Below, piece by piece: positions 35,221 through 43,503 of a DNA stretch of 64,000 nt; positions within the stretch are counted from its first letter, which is position 1; the number at the start of each line of letters is the position of its first letter. The notes under the pieces are model-generated. The model ran no database searches, was not told where the DNA came from, and worked only from the letters and a program-made list of their open reading frames with translations. A program made the translations under genes and the position numbers. The stretch lies in NCBI GenBank assembly GCA_016718405.1, contig JADKDJ010000008.1:186001-250000 (forward strand), in the 5' to 3' direction. The DNA is from Candidatus Rhodoferax odensensis. Lineage in GTDB: Bacteria; Pseudomonadota; Gammaproteobacteria; Burkholderiales; Burkholderiaceae_C.

Positions 35221-35858
35221 GTGTCGTCACGCGCATCGTCGTCATGGCCAAGGCGCCGAGCCCAGGCTTTGCCAAGACCCGGCTGATTCCGGCGCTCGGT
35301 CCCCATGGCGCGGCTTCGTTGGCCAGTCGCATGCTCCAGCACACACTCGACACAGCCCTTGGTGCCGCCATCGGACCAGTGGAACTGTGCGCGGCACCCG
35401 ATCCCGCAGACCCGACCTGGCAACACGTCGCGGTGCCGCGTGGCGTGGTCTGGAGCGCACAGGGCACTGGTGATTTGGGTGCGCGCATGGCGCGCGCTGC
35501 GCAGCGTGCGTGCTCCCAGGCTGCGCGCGTGCTGCTGATTGGCACCGACTGTCCCGCTCTGGGAGCAACACAGCTGCAAGGCGCCGCCGCTGCCCTGGAC
35601 GACCACGACGCAACTCTGCTACCCACCTTTGATGGCGGCTACGCCTTGTTGGGATTGCGCGAAGTACATGCCAGCCTGTTTGAGGACATGCCGTGGAGCA
35701 CCTCCGTCGTGGCCCGCGAAACCTTGCGCCGCACCGAGCAGCTTGGCTGGCGCGTCAAGCGGCTGGCGACGCTGCGCGACATTGATGAGCCATCCGACTT
35801 GCAGTGGCTGCCACCGAGCTGGCAGGCCGACCTGAAGGCGGCCACCGATGCAGGGTAG
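35217..35858 (+). CDS. DUF2064 glycosyltransferase, arsenosugar type (TIGR04282-like)
   Basis: 213 aa. Nucleotidyl/glycosyl-transferase GT-A fold: VVMAKAPSPGFAKTRLIPALG (loop with Lys-Thr-Arg as in sugar-nucleotide binding), LLIGTDCPALGATQLQGA (metal/nucleotide-binding GTDCP) and FDGGYALLGLR. Starts inside the stop codon of the preceding glycosyltransferase (ATGA), so they are coupled. The pair of glycosyltransferases is characteristic of arsenosugar-type clusters. Confidence 0.88.
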   Translation: MSVVTRIVVMAKAPSPGFAKTRLIPALGPHGAASLASRMLQHTLDTALGAAIGPVELCAAPDPADPTWQHVAVPRGVVWSAQGTGDLGARMARAAQRACSQAARVLLIGTDCPALGATQLQGAAAALDDHDATLLPTFDGGYALLGLREVHASLFEDMPWSTSVVARETLRRTEQLGWRVKRLATLRDIDEPSDLQWLPPSWQADLKAATDAG

Positions 35859-36633
35859 ACCGGTCGTCTCGGCGCTGGTGGCGCTGCTGACCCAAGCGCC
35901 AGGCGCCGCTTTGGCCACGCCGGCGGCCCCCATTTGGGTTGGCCGGTTTGCGCCGGTGGCGGCGACCGGGTCCAGCGCCGCGCCGCTGCCGTGGCGCGTG
36001 GTGCAGCTGGACGCCAAAGTGCCCCCCACGCAGTACCAGATTCGGACATGGGACGGGGTCACCGCGATCGAGGCCAACGCCCGCGCCAGCATGGCGCTGC
36101 TGGCGCGACCGCTGGAGCTGGACTTGTCGGCCACCCCCGTGCTGTGCTGGCGCTGGCGGGTGGAACGGGTGCTGCAACTCGCCGACCTGTCCACCAAAAA
36201 CGGCGACGATTACGCCGCGCGCGTGTATGTCGCGTTTCGCATTGACCCCAGCGCCATGAGCTTTGGAACACGCGCCAGCCTCGGAATTGCCCGCGCCGCC
36301 TTCGGCCCGATGGTGCCCGATGGGGCGCTCAACTACGTCTGGGACAACCACCACCCGGTGGGCACGCGCGCGCCCAACGCCTATACCGCGCGCACTGTGA
36401 TGGTGGTCCAGCGCAGCGGCGCTACGCAGCTTGGCCAGTGGGTAAGTGAGCGTGTCAACGTATTGGCCGATGCGGTGCAGGCCTTTGGCACCGATAAGCT
36501 GAAAGCGACCCTGTTGGCGGTGGCAGCAGATACCGACAACACCCGCGAGCAAGCCCACTCGGGATTTGCCGATTTGCACTTTGTGGGCGCCAGCCAGGCC
36601 TGCAGGTTCGAGACCACTGCGGCAACGCCGTAA
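35848..36633 (+). CDS. DUF3047 exported protein
   Basis: 261 aa. Residues about 1-22 look like a signal peptide (VVSALVALLTQAPGAALA-T). The mature domain has CWRWRVERVLQLADLSTKNGDDYAARVYVAFRID and YVWDNHHPVGTRAPNAYT, as in DUF3047 proteins (jelly-roll-like, function unknown). Overlaps the preceding gene by 11 bp, so belongs to the arsenosugar operon; it may act in the periplasm on a product or precursor, which cannot be judged from sequence. Confidence 0.85.
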   Translation: MQGRPVVSALVALLTQAPGAALATPAAPIWVGRFAPVAATGSSAAPLPWRVVQLDAKVPPTQYQIRTWDGVTAIEANARASMALLARPLELDLSATPVLCWRWRVERVLQLADLSTKNGDDYAARVYVAFRIDPSAMSFGTRASLGIARAAFGPMVPDGALNYVWDNHHPVGTRAPNAYTARTVMVVQRSGATQLGQWVSERVNVLADAVQAFGTDKLKATLLAVAADTDNTREQAHSGFADLHFVGASQACRFETTAATP

Positions 36634-36711
36634 TCGTCAACTGTAAGAAAACCCGCACTGGCGCGACTGCTGTCGAACTTCTCCCAACCACTCCCTTCTT
36701 TCGGACGCCTC

Positions 36712-37752
36712 ATGCACGACATCGTTCAAGACTATTACGGCCGCCAGTTGCAGCATTCCGGCGACCTCAAGACCAGCGCCTGCTGTGACATCAGCCAGGT
36801 ACCCGAGTGGCTTAAGCCACTGCTTTCGCGCATTCACCCGGAGGTGCTGTCGCGCTACTACGGCTGCGGCCTGGTCTGCCCGCCGCTGCTGACCGGCTGC
36901 CGCGTGCTGGACTTGGGCTGTGGCTCGGGCCGCGACGTGTACGCCCTGGCGCAACTGGTCGGCCCAACCGGCGAGGTGGTGGGGGTGGACATGACCGACG
37001 AGCAACTTGCCGTCGCCGAGAGACATCGCGCCTTTCACGCCGAGGCCTTTGGCTACGACAACGTACGCTTTGTGCAAGGCTACATCGAACGCCTGGACGA
37101 GCTGGGCCTGGAGCCGGGCAGTTTCGACGTGATCGTGTCCAACTGCGTGGTCAACCTCTCACCGGACAAGGACGCCGTGCTCAGCGGCGTGCAGCGGCTG
37201 CTTAAACCGGGTGGTGAGTTCTTCTTCTCGGACGTTTACGCCGACCGGCGCGTGCCCGCCGCCGTGCGCAATGACCCGGTGCTGTACGGCGAGTGTCTGG
37301 GCGGTGCGCTGTACTGGAACGACTTCCTGCGCCTGTCGCACCGCCAGGGCTTCATCGATCCGCGCCTGGTGACCGATCGACCGCTGGCCATCACCGACCC
37401 GGCCTTGCAGCCACGCGTGGGCAACTTGCACTTCTACTCGGCCACCTACCGCCTGTTCAAGCTCGACACGCTGGAGACCGCCTGCGAGGACCACGGCCAG
37501 GCGGTGGTCTACCGTGGCAGCATCCCCGATTGCCCAGAGCGGTTTGTGCTGGACAAGCACCACAGCATCGAGACCGGCCGCGTCTTCCCGGTTTGCGGCA
37601 ACACCTGGCGCATGTTGCACGATACGCGGTTTGCGTCGCACTTCGACTTCATTGGCGACTTCAGCCGCCACTTTGGGCTGTTTGCCGGGTGCGGAGGTGG
37701 CTTGCCATTTGACACGGCAGGCACGGATGCTGGGGTGACCCCATGCTGCTGA
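36712..37752 (+). CDS. arsM: Arsenite S-adenosylmethionine methyltransferase ArsM
   Basis: 346 aa; methylates As(III) stepwise using SAM. SAM motif VLDLGCGSGRD (65-75). Four cysteines are spaced like the As-binding set of characterised ArsM (44/72/174/224 in the algal enzyme): here C24, C52, C145 (SNCVVNL) and C195 (GECLGG), keeping the 28- and 50-residue intervals. C-terminal extension ends in a Cys-rich FAGCGGGLPF ... CC tail that may bind metal. Downstream of arsS and the glycosyltransferases, so methylated arsenic should be fed to ArsS. Confidence 0.93.
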   Translation: MHDIVQDYYGRQLQHSGDLKTSACCDISQVPEWLKPLLSRIHPEVLSRYYGCGLVCPPLLTGCRVLDLGCGSGRDVYALAQLVGPTGEVVGVDMTDEQLAVAERHRAFHAEAFGYDNVRFVQGYIERLDELGLEPGSFDVIVSNCVVNLSPDKDAVLSGVQRLLKPGGEFFFSDVYADRRVPAAVRNDPVLYGECLGGALYWNDFLRLSHRQGFIDPRLVTDRPLAITDPALQPRVGNLHFYSATYRLFKLDTLETACEDHGQAVVYRGSIPDCPERFVLDKHHSIETGRVFPVCGNTWRMLHDTRFASHFDFIGDFSRHFGLFAGCGGGLPFDTAGTDAGVTPCC

Positions 37753-37795
37753 GCGCGCTGCCTCGTACGGCAGCCACATCGGCAGGACGATCCTG

Positions 37796-38899
37796 ATGGC
37801 GTGGCTGCTCGTCGGCGCGGCCCTGTTTGTGGCGTTCAGCAATGGCGCCAACGACAATTTCAAGGGCTTTGCCACCGTGTGGGGCTCTGACACGCTCAAC
37901 TACCGGCAAGCGCTGCTGCTGGCCACCGCGGCCACGCTGACCGGTAGCCTGGTCTCGCTTGGCTTGGCCGATGCCCTGGTGCAGCAGTTCTCCGGCAGAG
38001 GTCTGGTAAACCAGACTGCAGTCGATGCACCGGGTTTCATCCTCAGTGTCGCGCTGGGCGCGGCCGCCACAATCTGGCTTGCCACACGGTTGGGATTGCC
38101 CATCTCGACGACCCATGCGCTGATCGGCGGCCTGGTCGGGGCCGGCTTGGGACAATCCGGCGGCGCGGTGCATCTTGAACGATTGGCCAGCAACTTCCTG
38201 TTGCCGCTGCTGCTTAGCCCGATACTGGCCGCGGTCCTGGGGGTCACGGCCTACCGCCTGCTTCGGCGCAGCCCGGCGCGACGCGATTGCGCGTGTGTGG
38301 TGGCGCCGCAGATGACCGCCGCCGTGGCCGGGCAAGCGGAGTTGCCGGTAAGTCGGGCAGCGCTGCCAAGCCTGGTGCTCGCGCCAGCGGCCGAATGTGC
38401 GCGCCTGGACACCGCCGTACGGCTGTCGGTCCCGCGCAGCCTGGACCGCCTGCACGTGTTGTCGGCGATGTCGATTTGCTTTGCCCGCGCTGTCAACGAC
38501 ACCCCGAAGCTGGCCGCGCTGCTGCTGGCGGCCCACCTGTTGAACGCTCAGGTTTCAATCTCCCTGATCGCTGCCGCCATGGCCATCGGCGGCCTGTTGT
38601 TTGCCAAGCGCGTGGCGCGCACCATGAGCCAGCGTGTGGTGCGCATGGACCACGCCCAGGGCCTGACGGCCAACCTGATCACCGCGGCGCTGGTGCTGCT
38701 GGCGAGCAAGTTTGGCTTGCCGGTGTCGACCACCCACGTGGCGGTGGGTTCCATTGCCGGCGTGGGCGCCAGCGCCCACACGCTGGACTGGCAAGCGCTC
38801 CGCACGGTTGTGCTGTCGTGGCTGGCCACCTTGCCACTGGCGGCCACCGCCGCCTGGCTGGTGGCGCAAATAGCGCAATCAAGCGTGCTGATAGGCTGA
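37796..38899 (+). CDS. PiT-family inorganic phosphate transporter
   Basis: 367-aa inner-membrane H+ or Na+:phosphate symporter. Two inverted repeats are marked by NGANDNFKGFA (about 17-27) plus GLPISTTHALIGGLVGAGLG, and ARAVNDTPKLA plus FGLPVSTTHVAVGSIAGVGA; the central loop (about 160-220) is hydrophilic with Cys-Ala-Cys. PiT proteins also carry arsenate, so its place 43 bp after arsM suggests selective phosphate supply or arsenate handling. It is the last gene of the cluster. The 216 bp that follow hold only a doubtful 46-codon frame. Confidence 0.9.
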   Translation: MAWLLVGAALFVAFSNGANDNFKGFATVWGSDTLNYRQALLLATAATLTGSLVSLGLADALVQQFSGRGLVNQTAVDAPGFILSVALGAAATIWLATRLGLPISTTHALIGGLVGAGLGQSGGAVHLERLASNFLLPLLLSPILAAVLGVTAYRLLRRSPARRDCACVVAPQMTAAVAGQAELPVSRAALPSLVLAPAAECARLDTAVRLSVPRSLDRLHVLSAMSICFARAVNDTPKLAALLLAAHLLNAQVSISLIAAAMAIGGLLFAKRVARTMSQRVVRMDHAQGLTANLITAALVLLASKFGLPVSTTHVAVGSIAGVGASAHTLDWQALRTVVLSWLATLPLAATAAWLVAQIAQSSVLIG

Positions 38900-39115
38900 G
38901 GACAGCGTTTGCCGATGCGCGTCGGCGCGGCGCGAACGCGACGTAGACGCCATGTACCGCTGCGTAGCGTGCACACACTGCCCCGGTGTCGTGGTGCGGT
39001 TGGGTGACGGGGACGGATACAACCAAGACCATGGCAAACTGGATCTACCGCTCTATCTGGATGCGGCCTTGTACCACGCCAGCGGTACCTGACGATTGCC
39101 GCTGACGCACGCTCT

Positions 39116-39595
39116 TTAGCCGCCCGAGCCTATCTTGGGGCGGGGCGTACTGGTAGCCGACTTGGTGAAGGACCGCCGTGCCTGCGCCGCGCCCGCGCCG
39201 CTGTCAGAAACGGACGCAGTTCCCTGAGCAATTGATACAGGCTGGTCGCGCGCGCACTTCAAGGACGCAAAGGCAGCCTGAAGTTCCTTCTTCAAGGTAT
39301 GCAGTTGTTGGATATGCGCGTCGATTTGCGCCATCTTGGTTTGCAACTGCCGTTCAATGTCGGTGCGCCCAAGTTGGCCGCTGGCAAACTGCGGCAGGAT
39401 CAGGCGAATCTCGGCCAGTGAAAACCCTAGAGATTGCGCCCCGCGTACGAAACGAACGGCCTCCACATGGGCAAGGGTGTAACTGCGGTAGCCGTTGTCC
39501 TGACGGTTGGGCGCCTGCAATAGCCCCTGCTTTTCGTAATAGCGCACTGTATCGGTCGACACGCCAATGGTCTTGGCAAGTTGGCTGATGTTCAT
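39116..39595 (-). CDS. MerR-family transcriptional regulator
   Basis: 159 aa. N-terminal MerR winged helix (ISQLAKTIGVSTDTVRYYEKQGLLQAPNRQDNGYRSYTLAHVEAVRFV), then the long coiled-coil dimer helix (about 80-115). The usual metal-binding cysteines of CadR/PbrR are lacking; only one Cys (LKCARD, about 114) is seen, so the effector may be an organic or redox signal. The C-terminal 40 residues are low-complexity. Divergent from the lactonase-like gene at 39697, whose promoter has MerR architecture (39628-39659). Confidence 0.88.
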   Translation of the reverse strand: MNISQLAKTIGVSTDTVRYYEKQGLLQAPNRQDNGYRSYTLAHVEAVRFVRGAQSLGFSLAEIRLILPQFASGQLGRTDIERQLQTKMAQIDAHIQQLHTLKKELQAAFASLKCARDQPVSIAQGTASVSDSGAGAAQARRSFTKSATSTPRPKIGSGG

Positions 39596-39627
39596 GGCTC
39601 GGTTCAGTAATCAGCGTTAAAAAGTGT

Positions 39628-39659
39628 TTGACCTTGGAGCATAGACCAAGCTCTAGAGT
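39628..39659 (+). promoter_or_regulatory. MerR-type promoter with 20-bp spacer
   Basis: -35 TTGACC (39628-39633) and -10 TAGAGT (39654-39659) are separated by 20 bp, longer than optimal, as in MerR-activated promoters. Between them lies a dyad GACCTTGG-N8-CCAAGCTC (7 of 8 paired). It faces the gene at 39697 and lies 33 bp from the start of the divergent MerR gene. Confidence 0.7.
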
Positions 39660-39696
39660 TCAGCAGTTTTCAACCAATTTCTATCCAGTGCCGCCC

Positions 39697-40614
39697 ATGA
39701 AATACCTATCCGCCCTTCAGATTTTCGCCCTTGCAGCCATGCTGGCGTGCGGCGCAGCGCAAGCGCAAGCCCCGGTCGCGGCGACGACGACACCACCCAA
39801 AGTGGGCTTCGCCATCATCAAAACCAGCAAGATATCGGTAACCGAGCGTTTGATGCTGCCAGACGGAAGCCTGACCAAGAAGACAGACACCAACTTCTCG
39901 GCCTTTCTGATAAAGCACAAGGACGACTACCTGTTGTTCGACACCGGACTTGGCGCCAACATCGAAGCGCAGTACGCGCAAGACATGCCGCACTGGGCGC
40001 GCCCATTCTTCAAATTTGACAAGCCGGTGCGGTCCGCGCGCAAACAACTCGATGACGCCGGTTTTGCGCCCATCGAGCGCGTGATCGTCAGTCATGGCCA
40101 CTGGGATCATGCCAGCGGTGTGCCGGATTTCCCGGAGGCACAAATATTCGCATCAGCGGACGAGATGCCCAGCATTGCGCATCCCTCGGTCGGCGCAGCC
40201 ACAGTCTGGCCATCGCAGGTCGCGACCCCAAACACCCGCTGGGTGCCGCTGGTGTTGCGGCCTATTGCCTACAAGGGCTACGCACGGAGCTTGGATCTAT
40301 ACAACGATGGCAGTGTGGTGCTGGTGGCCATGCCTGGCCATACCAAGGGGTCCCTTGGCCTGTTCGTGACCGTGGATAGCGGCACATGCTACTTCTTCAT
40401 CGGTGATGTGGCCTGGAAAACGGCCGCCATGCAAGCGGGTGCGCCCAAGTTCTGGGCCGCCAGCATGATCGTGGACGGGGATCGGGAACAGACTTTACGC
40501 AGTGTGCAGCAGGTGCGCGACGTCGTCCGGCAATACCCCGATGTAGTGGTGGTGCCTGCGCATGATGCGACGGCGCAAGACGCGCTGGGGTATTTTCCAA
40601 ACTGGGTTCGATAG
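39697..40614 (+). CDS. Exported MBL-fold hydrolase, N-acyl homoserine lactonase-like
   Basis: 305 aa. Signal peptide about 1-23 (YLSALQIFALAAMLACGAAQA-QA) directs it to the periplasm. Metal site SHGHWDHASG (H-x-H-x-D-H), later GHTKGSLGL and FIGDVAW (Asp) and PAHDA give the dinuclear zinc set of the lactonase branch. FDTGLGAN is also family-typical. Substrate may be lactones or esters. ATG 39697 chosen because it opens the signal peptide. Regulated, by layout, by the divergent MerR protein. Confidence 0.87.
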   Translation: MKYLSALQIFALAAMLACGAAQAQAPVAATTTPPKVGFAIIKTSKISVTERLMLPDGSLTKKTDTNFSAFLIKHKDDYLLFDTGLGANIEAQYAQDMPHWARPFFKFDKPVRSARKQLDDAGFAPIERVIVSHGHWDHASGVPDFPEAQIFASADEMPSIAHPSVGAATVWPSQVATPNTRWVPLVLRPIAYKGYARSLDLYNDGSVVLVAMPGHTKGSLGLFVTVDSGTCYFFIGDVAWKTAAMQAGAPKFWAASMIVDGDREQTLRSVQQVRDVVRQYPDVVVVPAHDATAQDALGYFPNWVR

Positions 40615-40691
40615 ACAGCAAGCCTTGCGGAGTTGCATCTGTCGCCCAACTCCGATGCCAGGAACATCGACACGCAAGGGCTACGGTCGGA

Positions 40692-41111
40692 TCAACGGAT
40701 GATGCCATCCAAATAGAACCAGCGCCCTTGCTCAAGCACAAAGCGACTGCGCTCTTGCAGGCGATGTGCGCGGCCGCTGGCGTCACGCTGACGCGCGACA
40801 AACTCAACCTCGGCGGAGTCTGGGCCGATCATGTGCTGCCGACGCACCTCCAGACCCAGCCACTTCGCGCCAGGCTCCAGGCTCAGCTCGATCGGCCGCG
40901 TGCGCGTGTGCCAAGTGGCCAGCAGATAGGGCACGTCTCGCAGCACATAGGCGCTGTAGCGCGAACGCATCAGGCTGGCGGCGTCGGGCGCGGGCGTGGC
41001 CAGGTCGGGTGTGATGTAGCGCCCGCAACACTGCGCCAAGCTCAGCGCCGCGCCACGGGCACTGCTTCGACCGCATGGACAGGGCTGCGCCGCGAGCGTC
41101 GACGCCATCAT
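40692..41111 (-). CDS. YchJ/SEC-C family protein (UPF0225)
   Basis: 139 aa. N-terminal cysteine-rich zinc-binding motif PCPCGRSS ... CCGRYI, then SLMRSRYSAYVLRDVPYLLATWH and the NTF2-like part ending FVLEQGRWFYLDG, as in YchJ proteins. Function of the family is unknown; the SEC-C-like motif binds zinc. ATG 41111 shares one base with the stop of the rhodanese gene (TGATG), so the two are translationally coupled. Confidence 0.88.
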   Translation of the reverse strand: MMASTLAAQPCPCGRSSARGAALSLAQCCGRYITPDLATPAPDAASLMRSRYSAYVLRDVPYLLATWHTRTRPIELSLEPGAKWLGLEVRRQHMIGPDSAEVEFVARQRDASGRAHRLQERSRFVLEQGRWFYLDGIIR

Positions 41112-41533
41112 CAAGCCCTGCTCTTGCGGCGGGCCTTTTGCTGCTCCAGCGTCTCGGTCGGGCCACCTTGCTTCAGCCATTCGGTGTAACCGCCATCGAT
41201 ATGCGCGACGTTGCACATGCCCATTTCCTGTAGCGACTGGGCCGACAAGGCGCTACGCCAACCCAGGCCACAGAACAGGATGAACTCCTTGGATTCGTCG
41301 GCAAAAACCGGTTTGAAGTAGGGCGAGGCTGGGTCCACCCAGAATTCCAGCATGCAGCGCGGCGCGTGCAGGGAGCCGACGATGGTGCCCTCGGCCAGTT
41401 CACGCACGTCGCGCACATCCACAATTTGCACGGCCGGGTCGCCCATTCTGGCCAGCACCTCCGGCACCGAATAGGTCTTGACCACGGCCATGGCGTCGGC
41501 GACGAGTTGTTGGTAGCCTTTGACGATGGGCAT
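41111..41533 (-). CDS. Rhodanese-like sulfurtransferase
   Basis: 140-aa single-domain rhodanese, cytoplasmic. CH2A-type VQIVDVRDVRELAEGTI, active-site loop FCGLGWRSA with the persulfide-forming cysteine, and HIDGGYTEWLKQGG. Six-residue loop indicates a sulfur (not phosphate or arsenate-phosphatase) enzyme. Physiological acceptor unknown. Coupled to the YchJ gene downstream and 24 bp from the acyl-CoA dehydrogenase upstream. Confidence 0.9.
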   Translation of the reverse strand: MPIVKGYQQLVADAMAVVKTYSVPEVLARMGDPAVQIVDVRDVRELAEGTIVGSLHAPRCMLEFWVDPASPYFKPVFADESKEFILFCGLGWRSALSAQSLQEMGMCNVAHIDGGYTEWLKQGGPTETLEQQKARRKSRA

Positions 41534-41557
41534 GGGGATTCTCCGCCGGTCAGTGGG

Positions 41558-42688
41558 TCAAGCTAAAGCGCGCTGAATCAGTATCTTCTGCACGTCCGAT
41601 GTGCCTTCGTATATCTGGCACACGCGCACGTCACGGTAGATGCGCTCCACCGGAAAGTCACTCACGTAGCCATAGCCACCCAGCGTCTGGATCGCGGCGC
41701 TGCAGACCTTCTCGGCCATTTCGCTGGCAAACAGCTTGGCCATGGCGGCCTCTTTCAGACACGGAAGGCCGGCATCACGCAAGGACGCGGCGTGCCAGAT
41801 CAGTTGCCGCGCGGCTTCGATCTGAGTCGCACATTCAGCCAACCGAAAACCCACCGCCTGATGATTGAAGATGGGCTGTCCAAAGCTCTGGCGCTCCTTG
41901 GCATAGGCCAAGGCACATTCAAATGCGCTGCGCGCCATGCCCACGCTTTGCGCGGCAATGCCGATACGGCCCCCCTCCAATCCACCCAAGGCGATCTTGT
42001 AGCCCTCGCCTTCCTGGCCGATCAGGTTGTCGACCGGGACGCGGCAGTTATCGAAGTTGATCTGCGCGGTGTCGCTGGAGTGTTGGCCCAGTTTGTCCTC
42101 GATACGCGCCACCACATAGCCGGGCGCATCGGTGGGCACCAGGAAGGCGCTCATGCCCTTCTTGCCCGCAGCTTTGTCCGTAACCGCAATCACGACCGCC
42201 ACGTGGCCGTTCTTGCCACTGGTGATGAACTGCTTGACGCCATTGATCACGTAGCCGTCGCCGTCCTTGACCGCCGTGGTGCGCAGGGCCGAGGCGTCCG
42301 AGCCGACATGCGGCTCGGTCAGGCAAAACGCGCCCAGCATGTTGCCCTGCGCCAGTTCGGTCAGCCACTGCTTCTTCTGCGCGGCGTTGCCGTACTTCAT
42401 CAGGATCGCGTTGACCGGACAGTTGGTGACACTGATGGCGGTGCTGGTGCCACCGTCGCCCGCCGCGATTTCTTCCAGCACCAGCGCCAAGGTCACGTAG
42501 TCCAGGTTTGCGCCGCCAAACTCCTCGGGCACGCATATCCCATAGGCGCCCAATGCCGCCAGCCCCCGATGCGCGTCCTTCGGAAAGTGGTGTTCCTTGT
42601 CCCAGCGCGAGGCATGGGGCCAAAGCTCGGCCTGGGCAAAAGCACGGACGGCATCACGCACCATTTGCTGGTCTTGGTTAAGTATCAT
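41558..42688 (-). CDS. Acyl-CoA dehydrogenase, short/branched-chain type
   Basis: 376-aa flavoenzyme for alpha,beta-dehydrogenation of acyl-CoA. GAFCLTEPHVGSDASALRTTA and KQFITSGKNG bind FAD; the catalytic glutamate is in the C-terminal CQIYEGTSDVQKILIQR, the position seen in short-chain and 2-methyl-branched dehydrogenases, unlike the isovaleryl enzyme at 47416. Length is normal. Likely acts in beta-oxidation or isoleucine/valine catabolism; not adjacent to a LiuR operator. Confidence 0.92.
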   Translation of the reverse strand: MILNQDQQMVRDAVRAFAQAELWPHASRWDKEHHFPKDAHRGLAALGAYGICVPEEFGGANLDYVTLALVLEEIAAGDGGTSTAISVTNCPVNAILMKYGNAAQKKQWLTELAQGNMLGAFCLTEPHVGSDASALRTTAVKDGDGYVINGVKQFITSGKNGHVAVVIAVTDKAAGKKGMSAFLVPTDAPGYVVARIEDKLGQHSSDTAQINFDNCRVPVDNLIGQEGEGYKIALGGLEGGRIGIAAQSVGMARSAFECALAYAKERQSFGQPIFNHQAVGFRLAECATQIEAARQLIWHAASLRDAGLPCLKEAAMAKLFASEMAEKVCSAAIQTLGGYGYVSDFPVERIYRDVRVCQIYEGTSDVQKILIQRALA

Positions 42689-42734
42689 GGTGTGAGAACT
42701 TGAAGGGAAGACTGAAGAATAGGCCCGCTTTGGC

Positions 42735-43124
42735 TCACCGCAGCAGTTGATGCGTCGACGTCTTGGCGGCCTTCTTGTCCAAGGTCAGCACGGGTGCGAA
42801 ACCCGCTGCCTGGGCACGCAAGGCAAGCAGATAGTCGGAGAAATCCGCCGGGCCGTCTGAATACAGCCCCTGGGCTTGCCGCAGTAGATTGGGCGATTCC
42901 AATCGCAAATGGTCATGCTCCAAGAGCGCATCCAAGACCTGTCCAATCTGCGCTCGGGCGTAACCGTAACTACGCTCCAACACCCAGACCAGCTCGCACA
43001 CCACGATGTGGTCCACATAGGCGGGCGAGCGAGCGCTCGTATGTTGCTCCAGCCAAGCCTCGACCTTGGCCGCTTCGCGTGGCGCATCGTTGGTGAGCAA
43101 GCGCACCAACAAGTTGGTATCCAA
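42735..43124 (-). CDS. vapC: VapC-type PIN-domain ribonuclease toxin
   Basis: 129 aa. PIN acidic residues: D2 (DTNLLVRLL), E44-region VVCELVWVLE, and C-terminal D (SDYLLALRAQAAG ... LTLDKKAAK). VapC toxins cut RNA. The frame as it stands begins with TTG 43124; an ATG at 43129 overlaps the antitoxin stop (TGATG, the usual arrangement) but is one base out of frame, so a single base may be missing at 43125-43127. C-terminal PIN residues are complete, so the toxin could be active if translated. Confidence 0.85.
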   Translation of the reverse strand: MDTNLLVRLLTNDAPREAAKVEAWLEQHTSARSPAYVDHIVVCELVWVLERSYGYARAQIGQVLDALLEHDHLRLESPNLLRQAQGLYSDGPADFSDYLLALRAQAAGFAPVLTLDKKAAKTSTHQLLR

Positions 43125-43128
43125 GGCA

Positions 43129-43390
43129 TCACTTCAGCCTTGGCGTGGAGCGGTGTTTGCGCGCGAGGTGTTCGGCAACGCCGGCATCCATTTCTTCCAC
43201 CCAACGCCCGAGCAGGTCGGGGCAGCAAACCTCGCAAAGCGCTGACCGGCGCGCGCTGCGGACGCTTGAGCACAATGGTGTCGTCATCCAGCACCGAAAC
43301 CAGCAACTGGTCGCCCGCGTGCAAGCCCAACTGCGTGCGGGCGGCGAGCGGCAAGGTCATTTGGCCTTTGGAAGTCAGGGTCGTATGCAT
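43129..43390 (-). pseudogene. vapB: AbrB/MazE-type antitoxin VapB, frameshifted
   Basis: Residues 1-40 form a swapped-hairpin AbrB DNA-binding domain (TTLTSKGQMTLPLAARTQLGLHAGDQLLVSVLDDDTIVLKR). The C-terminal toxin-binding tail WVEEMDAGVAEHLARKHRST reads in another frame and ends at a stop that overlaps the vapC start. A run of four G at 43219-43222 (plus strand), where three would keep the frame, explains it; total length 262 = 87 codons + 1. As written the protein keeps DNA binding and gains a wrong tail. Strong AAGGAG before the ATG. Sequencing error is a real alternative. Confidence 0.75.
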
Positions 43391-43397
43391 GGCGTCT

Positions 43398-43415
43398 CCT
43401 TACACAGTGGTAAGG
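43398..43415. promoter_or_regulatory. VapBC operator palindrome
   Basis: CCTTACACAGTGGTAAGG: 6-bp perfect arms CCTTAC/GTAAGG with inner CAC/GTG pairing potential, overlapping the vapB Shine-Dalgarno. Position and symmetry suit autorepression by the AbrB-type antitoxin. Confidence 0.6.
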
Positions 43416-43503
43416 ATAACATGGACTCTGCGCGCCCGCACGGCACGATCGCTCCCCGCCATCCGAAGCAGGTGATACGGGGCGCTCGGTGCGATCCGCG
43501 GCA

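Noticed and set aside
38952..39092. 46-codon plus-strand frame after the PiT gene (starts MYRCVACTHC)
   Set aside because: No ribosome site and no family; could be a decayed fragment, but evidence is too thin to list as a gene.
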